Positions 1 to 9,300 of a stretch of 64,000 bases of DNA are shown in pieces (position 1 is the stretch's first letter; the number at the start of each line of letters is the position of its first letter). This DNA comes from Roseiflexus sp. Lineage in GTDB: Bacteria; Chloroflexota; Chloroflexia; Chloroflexales; Roseiflexaceae. Location of the stretch: assembly GCA_017743475.1 (NCBI GenBank), contig JAGHYV010000013.1, positions 1 to 64,000 on the forward strand, in the 5' to 3' direction. The notes beneath the pieces are model-generated. The model ran no database searches. It worked only from the letters and a program-made list of their open reading frames with translations, and was not told where the DNA came from. Both the position numbers and the translations under genes were made by a program.

Positions 1-577
1 CTTCTCTGATCGGCGCCTCTGCCGCATCCGTCGATGATCGCTGCGGTGCGGCAAGGGTGATGATGTGCTGCTGAACCAGGCTGGCAATACCGACGCACAC
101 GTCGATCGGGGCAATCGAGAGATCATGGGCGATGTCGAGGATGGTTCGTTTCCCGTCGATTGCTGCCAGAAGCGGGCGAGTCTCTTCACTTGCCAGCGAT
201 GCAGCGGTGGGTCCAGGAACTCGCAGGATGGGGATCATCTGCGGAACCGGCACATAGTCGCGCACCATACTCCAGGTTCGCGCCTGGTGTTCCGCCAGTT
301 CGATGATTTCCCATGGGTCCATCCAGAGTGTCGGCGTGACCGGCGTGCTGTCGGCAACAAAACGGAATGGTGCGTTGCGCTCGGCAAACATGCGCCCAAT
401 GGCATCGACGCCGTGCAGCCCCGAAAGTTCGGCATGCTGCGGCAGACCGTCGCGGAAGAAGATCCGACCGGCGTCTGGTCCAACCTGCACCTCCAGAACC
501 CCGCTGACCGAACTGTACACTGCCATTTCGATCAGTTCACGCAATGGAAACTGTTCCAGAGAGCCTTCGAGTTGCAT
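1..577 (-). CDS. DUF4388 (PATAN-like) domain protein, 3' part outside the window
   Basis: Reading the minus strand from an ATG at 575-577 gives 192 codons without a stop, running off the left edge. The start is preceded by a run of six G (aggggggatgcgac). The N-terminal half starts MQLEGSLEQFPLRELIEMA, followed by SGVLEVQVGPDAGRIFFRDG and FAERNAPFRF. This is the pattern of DUF4388 domains, which occur in bacterial signalling proteins and are often fused to receivers or kinases. Residues 125-175 look like a winged-helix (REGLLATIDGKRTILDIA-type segment seen here as LLAAIDGKRTILDIAHDLSI). The rest of the protein cannot be seen. The function is probably intracellular signalling, which is inference. 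Confidence 0.75.
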   Translation of the reverse strand, partial: MQLEGSLEQFPLRELIEMAVYSSVSGVLEVQVGPDAGRIFFRDGLPQHAELSGLHGVDAIGRMFAERNAPFRFVADSTPVTPTLWMDPWEIIELAEHQARTWSMVRDYVPVPQMIPILRVPGPTAASLASEETRPLLAAIDGKRTILDIAHDLSIAPIDVCVGIASLVQQHIITLAAPQRSSTDAAEAPIRE

Positions 578-825
578 GTCGCATCCCCCCTGCGAAGCGG
601 ATGGTATCGTCCGGCGCTTTTGCCTGCATGCTTCTTTGCGCCTGGTTGGAACGGGATCGGTTCCCGTGTCCCACCACTACCTCGCAATTATATCCAATCC
701 TGCATCTGGTGTGCGTGACGATATCGCCAGCACCTGATGCATGCCGCTCGTGGTCGACCGAAACCCCGAATGCACTACCTGCGTAGATGGTTACAGAAGC
801 CCGACAAACACAAGGAATCTGTGCT

Positions 826-1020
826 ATGCGCATTGTTGGACAACGAATAGCGTCGCTCGTTACCGTGATCATCTTCCTCTGGTTCCTCTCCATCATCCTC
901 AGACGTGTCTGGATCGTTATTTGGGTTCAAACCCCCTGGTGGGTGCTGGTGTTGATCGGGGTGATCCTGTTCCTGGCGATCGATTATCTGGTTCACCGCG
1001 CATTCGGCGGGAAGCGCTAA
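826..1020 (+). CDS. Small two-helix membrane protein
   Basis: A 64-residue protein starting at ATG 826, chosen because aagga (812-816) lies nine bases upstream; an in-frame ATG at 787 lacks such a site. Two hydrophobic stretches, roughly residues 7-22 (IASLVTVIIFLWFLSI) and 33-55 (WWVLVLIGVILFLAIDYLV), suggest two membrane spans with a basic tail (HRAFGGKR). No family is recognised. It stands alone between a minus-strand gene and the acyl-CoA dehydrogenase remnant. Confidence 0.55.
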   Translation: MRIVGQRIASLVTVIIFLWFLSIILRRVWIVIWVQTPWWVLVLIGVILFLAIDYLVHRAFGGKR

Positions 1021-1118
1021 TCCCTGTACCTCTCAATCCGCCTTTTTTTCGTATATCATCGCGAATACGTGAGTCGCTGCTATGCGGCGTGGCGAAAGAC
1101 GCTCGCGTCGCCTGACGG

Positions 1119-2314
1119 ATGTTGATGAACCTCAAACTGACTGACCGTCAGCGTTCCATTGTTGCGCTGGCGAATGACCTTGTATTGCGCTTTGTCGGGC
1201 GCGCCGATCAGTATGACCGTGAAGGGGGATTTCCGTTTGCCAACCTTGCCGATCTGCGCGAGTCCGGTTACCTGCGGCTGGTTGTCCCCCGAGTCTATGG
1301 TGGTGAGGGTGCGAGTCTGTTCGAGATGGTGCTGGCGCAGGAGCGTCTGGCGCAAGGTGCGGCTCGACGGCGATGGCGGTCGATATAACGATCCATATGA
1401 TCATGATCGGTCGTCTGGCTGAAACTGCGTTGTGGCCCGAGCCGCTCTTCGGTATGGACTGTTGGTCGGTTGTTGAAGAGGGTGCATTGATCAACTCGGC
1501 GGCCACTGAGGCAGACCTGGGCAGCCCTTCGCGCGGCGGATTGCCAGCAACGCGCGCACGACCGGTTGCTGGCGGGTGGCGTGTGACCGGTCGCAAACTG
1601 TTCGTCAGCATAGCGCCTGCTCTACGCTGGTTTCTCGTGAGTACTACACTCCCACCAGATGACGAAACGCCACAGGGAGCGGTCGGCAGTTTTCTGATCG
1701 AAGCTGGTTCGCCAGGAATGCGCCTGGAGAACTCCTGGGGTGATGCGTTGAGTCTGCGCGCCAGCGCCAGTTACGATCTGACCCTCGATGATGTGTTCGT
1801 ACCGGCGGAACGTCTGGTGGAACGTGTGCCGGTCGGCAAGCCGCCTCGTCCTGGCGCTCCAAGCCAGATGGCGTGGTTTGCCCTGACCCTCGCTGCCGTC
1901 TATCTGGGGATCGGTCAGGTGGCTTGTGATGCGGTGTGCGCCTATGCGCGTGAACGCTCACTGACGGCGCTCGGACGACCGATTGCCACGCTCCCCAACA
2001 TTCAGCGGCGCGTCGGCGCGATCCAGGTAGTGCTGGGCGCCGCGCGTAGCACGCTGTATCAGACGGCACAGGCGTGGGAGGAGTTTCCTGCGGAACGTGC
2101 TGCAATGATGCCGCATATCGCCATGGCGAAATATCTCTGCACCAATGCAGCGTATGATGCAACTGATCAGGCGCTGCGGATTGCCGGAGGTTTTGGGCTG
2201 ACGCGCTCACTGCTGCTGGAGCGTTATGTTCGTGATGTCCGCGCAGGATTGACCCATCCACCGAATGATGACGCTGCGCTGGAGTTGATTGGCAAACATC
2301 TGCTGGGAGTGTAG
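1119..2314 (+). pseudogene. Acyl-CoA dehydrogenase family gene with a frameshift
   Basis: Two overlapping frames together make one protein of about 398 residues. The first frame (from ATG 1119) carries the N-terminal helical domain (MNLKLTDRQRSIVALANDL, VVPRVYGGEGASLFEMV). The second frame continues with the middle beta domain and C-terminal helices (GWRVTGRKLFVSIAP, IAGGFGLTRSLLLERYVRD). At 1351-1372 the first frame reads AQGAARRRW, whereas adding one base between 1359 and 1360 gives AQGxGSTAMAVDI, the usual family sequence. One base therefore seems to be missing. Without correction the first frame ends at 1388. The enzyme family oxidises acyl-CoA thioesters with FAD. The SDR start lies one base after this gene's stop. 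A sequencing error cannot be excluded. Confidence 0.8.
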
Positions 2315-2315
2315 C

Positions 2316-3062
2316 GTGGATCTTGGATTGCACGGGCGCGTGGCGCTGGTCACCGGAGCATCGAGCGGCATTGGCACAGCAACGGCGCGCCTGCTGGCAG
2401 AGGAGGGCGCCGATGTTGTGGTCGCATTTGGGCATAACGAAGCCGGGGCGCGCCAGACAGCGACGTTGATCGAGGCGGTTGGACGGCGCGCCTGGCTGTG
2501 CGGTTTCGATGTCGCCGATGCTGCTGCGGTTGCTGCCGCCATTCGCGCGGTTGGCGAGCAGACTGGCGGTTTCGATGTTCTGGTGATCTGCGCCGGTCAC
2601 AACATCGTCACCCCTTTTGCCGATGTAACCCCCGACGAGTGGGATACAGTCATCAGCGTCAATTTGAGTGGAGCATTCTACACCCTGCGCGCCGCCATGC
2701 CGTTCCTGCGCGATGGCGCAGCCGTCGTAACGGTGGCGAGCGTTGCCGCAGCGACCGGCGCGCCGCATCATGCGCACTATGCAGCAGCGAAGGCGGGTCT
2801 GGTGAACCTGACCAAAAGCGCAGCACGGGCGCTGGCGCCGCGGATCCGCGTCAACTGTGTCGCTCCGGGTATCGCGCTCACGCCAATGGGACGCGAGACC
2901 GTTGCCAACCTGCCCCCCGATTACGCCTGCGACAAACTGGCGCTGCAACGCTACGCGGAACCGGAAGAAATCGCGCGCTGCATCGTCTTTCTTGCCAGTC
3001 CGGCTGCCAGTTTTGTGACTGGCGCGACCCTCAATGTCAACGGCGGACGAGACATGCGTTGA
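2316..3062 (+). CDS. Short-chain dehydrogenase/reductase (FabG-like)
   Basis: A 248-residue Rossmann-fold oxidoreductase. The NAD(P)-binding glycine motif is VTGASSGIGTATARLL near residue 11, the structural CAGHN stands for NNAG, and the catalytic pair is seen in HYAAAKAGLVNLTKS (Tyr-x3-Lys). The C-terminus ends in TGATLNVNGGRDMR, as in FabG-type SDRs. GTG 2316 is preferred over the upstream ATG 2289 because 2289 lies inside the preceding gene and ggagt at 2306-2310 is well spaced for 2316. The substrate is unknown. Because it follows an acyl-CoA dehydrogenase, a 3-hydroxyacyl substrate is possible, but that is inference. Confidence 0.9.
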   Translation: MDLGLHGRVALVTGASSGIGTATARLLAEEGADVVVAFGHNEAGARQTATLIEAVGRRAWLCGFDVADAAAVAAAIRAVGEQTGGFDVLVICAGHNIVTPFADVTPDEWDTVISVNLSGAFYTLRAAMPFLRDGAAVVTVASVAAATGAPHHAHYAAAKAGLVNLTKSAARALAPRIRVNCVAPGIALTPMGRETVANLPPDYACDKLALQRYAEPEEIARCIVFLASPAASFVTGATLNVNGGRDMR

Positions 3063-3091
3063 TTGACGTGCCGCGCTCCAGATGCTACACT
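3063..3091 (+). promoter_or_regulatory. Sigma-70-type promoter for methylmalonyl-CoA epimerase
   Basis: A TTGACG box at 3063-3068 and TACACT at 3086-3091 are separated by exactly 17 bases. This places a start point near 3098, about 30 bases before the epimerase start. The -35 box begins directly after the SDR stop codon, so the epimerase can be expressed separately from the upstream genes. Confidence 0.6.
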
Positions 3092-3129
3092 TGCGCCGTG
3101 TGCATCACCTGTGATTGATGGAGGGACGT

Positions 3130-3534
3130 ATGTTCGAGAAGGTGGATCACATCGGTTTTGCTGTACGCGACATCGACAGCGCTATCGCCTTCTACAGCCA
3201 GACGTTCGGCATCAGCGATTGGGAACGCATTCCTATGCCAGAGCGCCATATGGAGGTTGCCGCAACACGCATAGGCGATGTACTGCTTGAACTGATCGCT
3301 CCAACCTCGGACGAAGCGGCGTTTGTGAAATATCTGAACGAGCGCGGTCCTGGCATGCATCACATTGCCTATCGGGTGAATGACATCGTGGCTGCTCTGG
3401 CGGAGATCAAGGCGCGCGGAGTGCAGTTGATCGATGAAACGCCCCGTCCAGGGCTGCACGACACGCTGGTTGCCTTCCTCCATCCGAAGAGTTGCCAGGG
3501 TGTGCTGGTCGAGCTAGTGCAACATCGCCACTGA
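3130..3534 (+). CDS. mce: Methylmalonyl-CoA epimerase
   Basis: A 134-residue protein of the vicinal-oxygen-chelate (glyoxalase) fold. It interconverts the 2R and 2S forms of methylmalonyl-CoA. Typical features are VDHIGFAVRDID (first metal His) near the N-terminus, ELIAPTSDEAAFVKYLNERG, then GMHHIAYRVNDI (second metal His) and GVLVELVQ (metal Glu) at the end. ATG 3130 has ggaggg at 3120-3125 and matches the family length, so the in-frame codon at 3115 was rejected. In Chloroflexi this enzyme serves propionyl-CoA metabolism and the 3-hydroxypropionate bi-cycle. No mutase genes are seen nearby. Confidence 0.92.
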   Translation: MFEKVDHIGFAVRDIDSAIAFYSQTFGISDWERIPMPERHMEVAATRIGDVLLELIAPTSDEAAFVKYLNERGPGMHHIAYRVNDIVAALAEIKARGVQLIDETPRPGLHDTLVAFLHPKSCQGVLVELVQHRH

Positions 3535-3563
3535 CGACATGACAATCCATCAACGAGGGTTCT

Positions 3564-4541
3564 GTGCCTGAACATCTGCGTCGCAGTATTCTTGTTTCGC
3601 TCGCCTTTGGTCTGTTCGTGGCGATTGCGCTGGGGCTTATCAGCGACATCCGCGCTGTGGCGTCCAGTTTTGGCACGTTCGACTGGGGGGTGCTGCCAGC
3701 AGTGCTGGGGTTGACGCTCTTCAACTATGTGCTGCGCTGGTTGAAGTGGGATTATTATCTGCGCCGCATGGGCATGGGCAATGGTGTCGGGTATTACGAC
3801 AGTGCACTGCTCTTCACCAGCGGCATGGTGATGGCAGTGACGCCTGCCAAGGTTGGGGAGGTGCTGAAATCAGCGCTGCTGAAACGGATCAATGGCACTT
3901 CAATCGCTGCCTCTGCGCCCATCGTGCTGGCAGAGCGCATCACCGACGGTCTTGCGATGCTGCTGCTGATGGGCGCAGGATTGACGTTGTATCCGCCAGC
4001 GCGCCTGGTGTTTGTGGCACTACTGGTGCTAACGGTTGCCGGATTGCTGCTGGTTCAGTCGCAATCGCTGATGCAGCGCGCGCTGACAATACTGGCGCGG
4101 TTGCCGTTTGCTGGCAAAGTGGTGCCGCGCGTGGCGACCGCATACGAAAGTAGCCGACAACTTCTCTCGTGGCAGTTACTGTTCGTCTCCACAGTTATCA
4201 GTGTGGTGTCATGGTTTGGTGAATGCGCCGCCATGTATTATGTGCTGATTGGTCTTGGGATCACTGGCGAGGCGCTATTGCTGAAAGCTACATTTGTCTT
4301 TGCCGCATCAACCCTCTTCGGTCTGGTGTCGTTTCTCCCCGGCGGTCTGGGGGTATCGGAAGCTTCAAGCACCGGCTTGCTGGTGTTGCTCGTGCCGATG
4401 GCCGCAGGTCCGGCGACGACCGCAACCATCATTATCCGCTTCTGCACCCTCTGGTTCGGCGTCAGTCTGGGGGTGGTCGCGCTGGCGCTCTTCGGTCGGC
4501 GGTATGGTGCGCCAGTTGCCGAAACGTCGCGTGCAGCGTAG
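3564..4541 (+). CDS. Flippase-like integral membrane protein (UPF0104 / LPG-synthase TM family)
   Basis: A 325-residue, very hydrophobic protein with about eight predicted membrane spans, starting at GTG 3564 after cgaggg. Family marks are LRWLKWDYYLRRMG near residue 55, the segment VTPAKVGEVLKSALL, then APIVLAERITDGLAM, and SFLPGGLGVSEASS near residue 255. The family includes the flippase part of MprF and homologues that are thought to move lipids or lipid-linked sugars. The substrate here is unknown. It is followed 17 bases later by a lipoprotein gene, so the two may be co-expressed. Confidence 0.85.
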   Translation: MPEHLRRSILVSLAFGLFVAIALGLISDIRAVASSFGTFDWGVLPAVLGLTLFNYVLRWLKWDYYLRRMGMGNGVGYYDSALLFTSGMVMAVTPAKVGEVLKSALLKRINGTSIAASAPIVLAERITDGLAMLLLMGAGLTLYPPARLVFVALLVLTVAGLLLVQSQSLMQRALTILARLPFAGKVVPRVATAYESSRQLLSWQLLFVSTVISVVSWFGECAAMYYVLIGLGITGEALLLKATFVFAASTLFGLVSFLPGGLGVSEASSTGLLVLLVPMAAGPATTATIIIRFCTLWFGVSLGVVALALFGRRYGAPVAETSRAA

Positions 4542-4558
4542 GAAGTGGAGGTTGCAGG

Positions 4559-5770
4559 GTGAATCAACGGATTATCGCTCTTCTTCTCACACTCACAGCA
4601 CTTCTGCTCCTCTCCTCGTGCGCCAACCGTCCGCTCCTTAGCGACGTGCGCCTGTCGGCGTCCGAGTTGCGACCGACCGGTGCAGGAGAAGTAGTAACCA
4701 TTGCCTATGCCATTGGGCGTCCGGCGCGAGTGACAGTTGCGCTGGTCAATGACCAGGGAGAGCGCTATGTGATCCGCCGCAATGAGCCACGGCTCCCTTC
4801 TAATGAGCCGTATATGCTGCGTTTCGATGGAACGGCGCCAACCGATGACCCCGTGCTGCTGCGACGGATGCTTCCCGGTGGTACATATACGGTAACAGTC
4901 GAGGCAGTTGGTGACGATGGCACGCGCCAGACGGCAGAACAACCGCTGACGATCATCGGGCAGGCGACGCCACTACCACTCATCGAGAACCTGGTCGTTT
5001 ATCCCGACACGATTTCGCCTAACGCCGACGCTATTGACGATGTAGCTGAGATAACCTACCAGTTGCCAACGACGGCGACGGTGGATATTGTGATCGTGTC
5101 GCCTGACGGCAGAGAAACCTATCCATTCGTCACGGGTGCAGAAGAAGAACCAGCATTGCAGAAGCATGTCTGGAACGGGCGCACGGTTGATGGAACGTTG
5201 CTTCCCGATGGTGTGTACACACTGGTTATTCGCGCACAGGATCGCTTCGGCAATCTGGTCGAACGACGCAATCCGATAACAATCTCCGGCAGCGGTCAAC
5301 CCGAAGCGTTGATCACCTACAGCTACATGGCGCCACAGTCTGTGATGCTCGGCGATGTGATCACGGTGACGGTGCGTGTCCGCAATACGGGGAAGGTTCC
5401 GATCCGCACCTACGGACCACCATCAGGATACGAGTATGACACCGATCAGGTCTTCTCGTCAATTGAGGATGGCGCATATGTTTCACGTTCCGGTGGATTC
5501 TGGCGTGTTGGCGTCGACTGGGATGCCAATAGTGGAGGTGCTGCCAAACGCTATCCCTATCGCTGGGCGCTATCGCCGCGACCACCAGAACAGTGGCGTG
5601 TTCCGTTTGAGGAAGACCTGCTGATGCCTGGCGAAGAAGCGGAGATTATCGGACGTATCCGCATTCGTCAGCCTGAGACGAAGATGGGGTTTTATGTCGG
5701 CTTGATTCAGGATGGCGTGGGCTTCTTTCAGGATCGCACCGGACGAACGATCATCAACGTCGGATTTTGA
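4559..5770 (+). CDS. Lipoprotein with FlgD-like Ig domains
   Basis: A 403-residue secreted protein. GTG 4559 has ggagg eight bases upstream and gives a clean lipoprotein signal, NQRIIALLLTLTALLLLSSC, with the lipid-bearing Cys at residue 21. The in-frame ATG at 4223 would place the start inside the upstream gene and hide the signal peptide. Two Ig-like segments follow: residues about 30-125 and 130-235. The second contains SPNADAIDDVAEITYQL and WNGRTVDGTLLPDGVYTLVI, which is the FlgD/gliding-protein type Ig repeat. The C-terminal part (ITVTVRVRNTGKVPIRTYG) resembles another beta domain. A surface scaffold or binding role is likely, but no catalytic motif is seen. Confidence 0.8.
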   Translation: MNQRIIALLLTLTALLLLSSCANRPLLSDVRLSASELRPTGAGEVVTIAYAIGRPARVTVALVNDQGERYVIRRNEPRLPSNEPYMLRFDGTAPTDDPVLLRRMLPGGTYTVTVEAVGDDGTRQTAEQPLTIIGQATPLPLIENLVVYPDTISPNADAIDDVAEITYQLPTTATVDIVIVSPDGRETYPFVTGAEEEPALQKHVWNGRTVDGTLLPDGVYTLVIRAQDRFGNLVERRNPITISGSGQPEALITYSYMAPQSVMLGDVITVTVRVRNTGKVPIRTYGPPSGYEYDTDQVFSSIEDGAYVSRSGGFWRVGVDWDANSGGAAKRYPYRWALSPRPPEQWRVPFEEDLLMPGEEAEIIGRIRIRQPETKMGFYVGLIQDGVGFFQDRTGRTIINVGF

Positions 5771-5994
5771 ACGACTGGGGCGCCGGACTACTCTGTACCA
5801 CCATAAGCGCCCGTTCAGCGGCTGCTATTGACACAAGCACCCGGTTTCAACATCGTTTGTGTCTCTCCACTGGACTGTACCGTGTCGATCTTGAGCGTAA
5901 AGCAGACCAGGCACAGGCTGCAGCAGATTTCACAGATACGGTCTCATAGGGTGGAAAGCTGCACCTGTGGAAAATCGGTACAGGAGATCCTGCC

Positions 5995-6239
5995 ATGCCA
6001 TCGGTGACGATTGCTGACATTGACGAGCGCTTGCAGCGCCTTCCTCCCGACAAGTTGATCGTTGTCTATAATTTTGTCTCATATTTACTGGAGCGCGATC
6101 TGGCGGATCTCCTGCCAGATGCCGACACCCATGCACATGCGGCGATGCTGGTGTCTGAAGCAGTGTTGCATTGTGATTGGGATCGACCAGAGGAGATTGG
6201 GATCGACTAGAGGAAGATGCTGCATGGGCGCATTTGTAA
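5995..6239 (+). pseudogene. DUF2281-type antitoxin, C-terminus altered by a 20-bp duplication
   Basis: The present frame ends at 6210 after 71 residues (MPSVTIADIDERLQRLPPDK...). The sequence gattgggatcgaccagagga at 6175-6194 is repeated at 6195-6214 with a single change. Removing one copy restores DWDRPEEDAAWAHL and a stop at 6237-6239. That stop overlaps the toxin start at 6224 by 16 bases, the usual arrangement in type II toxin-antitoxin pairs. The N-terminal helical region fits DUF2281-like antitoxins. The protein may still fold, but its tail, where such antitoxins commonly contact the toxin, is lost. Confidence 0.7.
6175..6214 (+). repeat. 20-bp tandem duplication (2 copies)
   Basis: Copies at 6175-6194 and 6195-6214 differ only at the base equivalent to 6188/6208 (c versus t). 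The length is not a multiple of three, so the duplication shifts the antitoxin reading frame and creates the stop at 6208-6210. Confidence 0.9.
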
Positions 6240-6377
6240 AGAGCGATGTGTAGTAACCCCATTTCCGTTTTCGGACTTGCGCGCGGCAAAGAAGCGCCTG
6301 GCCCTGGTGGTGGCGACCCTTGCCGGAAACGACGTCATTCTGTGCCAGATCACGAGCCAGGCAGTGGCTGATAGCTA
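6224..6377 (+). pseudogene. MazF/PemK-like toxin remnant, frameshifted and 3'-truncated
   Basis: The start reads MGAFVKSDV and then meets two stops (tag taa, 6251-6256). One base further the sequence continues as VVTPFPFSDLRAAKKRLALV and ATLAGNDVILCQITSQAVAD, the conserved front half of MazF/PemK-type endoribonucleases. A single base is thus missing near 6250. The match ends at about 6375, where the convergent histidine kinase begins at its stop codon. The C-terminal half of the toxin is absent. The gene cannot make an active toxin. Confidence 0.8.
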
Positions 6378-9300
6378 TTACGATGCGACAGGAACGGTGA
6401 AAAAGAACGTCGAACCGCGCCCCAGTTCGCTGTTGACCCAGATGCGCTCACCGTGCGCCTCAATTGCCTGGCGGCAGAAGGCAAGCCCAAGCCCGGTACC
6501 GCCGCGTCGTTCGCCTACCTGACTAAACTTGGCGAAGATTCGCTCACGATCGCCGGGTGCAATGCCAATCCCCTGATCACTGACTGAGACGATGACTTTT
6601 AGTTGACCATCATCGGCTGTTTCTACCGCTGCCCGCACGGTGACCAGCCCGCCGCGATGACTGAACTTGATCGCATTACTGACCAGGTTCTGGATGACGC
6701 GACCTATCAATCCGATATCGGCATAAATATTTGGGACGTCTTCTTCGACCTCAGTGCGGATAGTTATCGCGCGATCTAATGCAAGTGATGCCAGACGCTG
6801 GACGGAGTCGTGAATAATTTCGCGTATGTTGCCGATACAGCGCTCAAGCGGCATGCGTCCTGCTTCGAGTCGACTGATATCGAGCAGTGTGTTGATCATA
6901 TCGAGCATATTTGCTGCACTGGTGCTGGCGATCTGCAACACATGCCGCTGCTGATCATTCAATTTGCCTGGCACGCCGCGCATCATCAGTTCGATCGATG
7001 CCATAACGCCAGAGAGCGGGCTGCGCAAGTCGTGGACAATCATGTGGGTCAAATCCTGGCGCATGCGCTCCGCCTCTTTAGTGGCAGTAATATCACGCAA
7101 GACAAGCAGCACGCCGCCGTGGCTATCACCGCTGCTCTGTGCACGGAGCACCGACCATTCCAGGTGACGTAATTGACCGGATCTTCCACTCAGTTCGCCA
7201 GCAACGAACTGCGCGGTACCGGTCAGCACATCGTCGATACCACGCTGAAGCGCCGCACATTCTTCGGTTTCATATGCTGCTGCTTCGAACCAGCGTGACA
7301 GGAACGTATCGATCGGCAATCCGTGGATGACGCCAGCATCGAGTGTTGTCAGATCGGAGAGAGCGGCATTCGCTATGGCAACTGTACCATCGGTGTCGAT
7401 CAGCAGAATACCTTCGCGCGTCGATGCCAGGATCGACGCCATCTGGTCACGAGCAGTGCGTACCGCCATAAAGAGGTCGATGCTTTCGATAGCAACCGCT
7501 GCCTGAGAGGCGAACAGGATCACTGTTTCGCGATCAGAAGGTTCAGGCAGGGCATTCGTGTAAGCCACGCAGACACATCCGAGGGTGCGCTGCGTCGCGC
7601 GCAACGGGACAATCAGCACGACACAACGCGGCGCGCGCCCAGGCGCTTCCGGATCGGGTGGCAGTGTATCAGGACGACCAGTGGCGATAACCCGGCGAAC
7701 AACGCTCAGCAGGCGATCATCAAGCGGCATGCGCAAGCCAATGGATACAACTGGCCGCATGATCTCGCCATCGGGAAGAAGCGCCATTGCGCCGATGGCG
7801 CCGGTCATCTCGGCGATACCGCGCGCTGTCATGCTCAGTATCTCGTGTGGGCTGCGCAGCGTCGTATTGATCGCCATACCGAACGCATTGAGCGCCGTCA
7901 GGCTGCGTAGATGCTGCTGCAGCTGCTCGTTGGTGCGTGCGAGTTCCTGAGCGCGCCGCGCCAGCGCCTGGTCGATCTTCTGGAACTGGCGGGCGTTTTC
8001 CAGCGCAATAACGGCGTAATCCGCCAGCGCCTCGAGCAGACGCTGATCCTCGACCGTAAACGGTCGCAGATCGCGCCGGTTGAGCACCTCAATGACCCCC
8101 TCCACCCCTCCAACGCTACGCAGCGGTACTGCCAGCAGCGTACGGGTTGTATACCCGGTTGAAAGGTCCATCGACCGGTAGAAGCGCTCATCTGACTGCA
8201 CATCATTCACAATCACCGATTGCCCGGTGGTGGCGACATACCCGGCAATACCGACGCCGCGTGGCAACCGTTGACCGAGGATACGCTTACCCACCTGACC
8301 GGTGGTATAGGCAAACACCATTTCGCCGGTATGATCGTCAGTCAGGAGCAACGAACTCTCTTCGGCATCCAGCAATTCGGTCACCTGCCGCAGAATAATG
8401 TCCGGTACCTGCTGTGGGTCGATCGACGATGTAATAATGCGACCGATGCGGTTCAGCACCAGCAGTTGCTGAGCCTGACGCTCTGCGCGCTCATACAGCC
8501 ATGCGCGGTCAAGTGCAACGGCGGCGTGGGATGCTATCGTCATCAGCAGGTTCACGTGTTCCTGGCGATAGACATACCCTTCGCGCGAACTCGCCAGTGC
8601 AATGACGCCAATCAGCCGGTCGTGCGCAATGAGGGGCACACCAACCCATGCCGGACCAGGAGTCCGACCATCGAGCATCTGCGGTTGCAAGCCGCGCCGT
8701 TCGCACTCTTTCACATAGTCACTAACGCAGAGCGGTTGTCGTTCCCGAACCACCACCCCTGCAAGCCCGACATCTTTTGACCATCGCTCGTTCGTAGGTT
8801 GTGGACGTCCTTCGTGGATCAAATAAACCGGTTCGAGTTCCTCAGTCTGTGCATCATACAGCGCAATCAGAAAGGTCGGGGCTTCAACAACGCGCTGCAC
8901 TGCTGCATGGATGGCGGTGAACAGTTGGGTGAGATCGAAGGCGCTGCTGATCAACCGCCCAATCTCGTTCAGCGTTTGCAACTGCGCCGCCTGATCATCG
9001 CGTCGGCCAATATTGCCCAGCAGTGCAAGGGCAGGACCTGACTGCCCGGCAATCATCCGCAACAACGATTCGTGTTCAGGCGACCATGTCGGGTCGATCA
9101 GGTAGATCCAGCCAATCAGGGCACGGCGTGCTCGTAGCGGGGCAAAACAGATCGTACCTGCTTCGCTCTGCGACACAACGACGACCTCTCCCTCACGCAG
9201 CGTGGCGCGTTGGGTATCATCTGGCATGCATACTGGCCCGGCGCCGTGTAACAAACGTGGCTCGCCTGCTAGCAGAAGTGTGACCTGACAGTTGCGCGGT

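Noticed and set aside
1644-2948. 434-codon open frame on the minus strand opposite the acyl-CoA dehydrogenase and SDR
   Set aside because: Its Cys/Arg/His-rich sequence has no family likeness; the plus strand has clear domain motifs over the same bases.
4223-4558. N-terminal extension of the lipoprotein frame
   Set aside because: It overlaps the flippase-like gene in another frame and hides the lipoprotein signal; GTG 4559 with ggagg is better.
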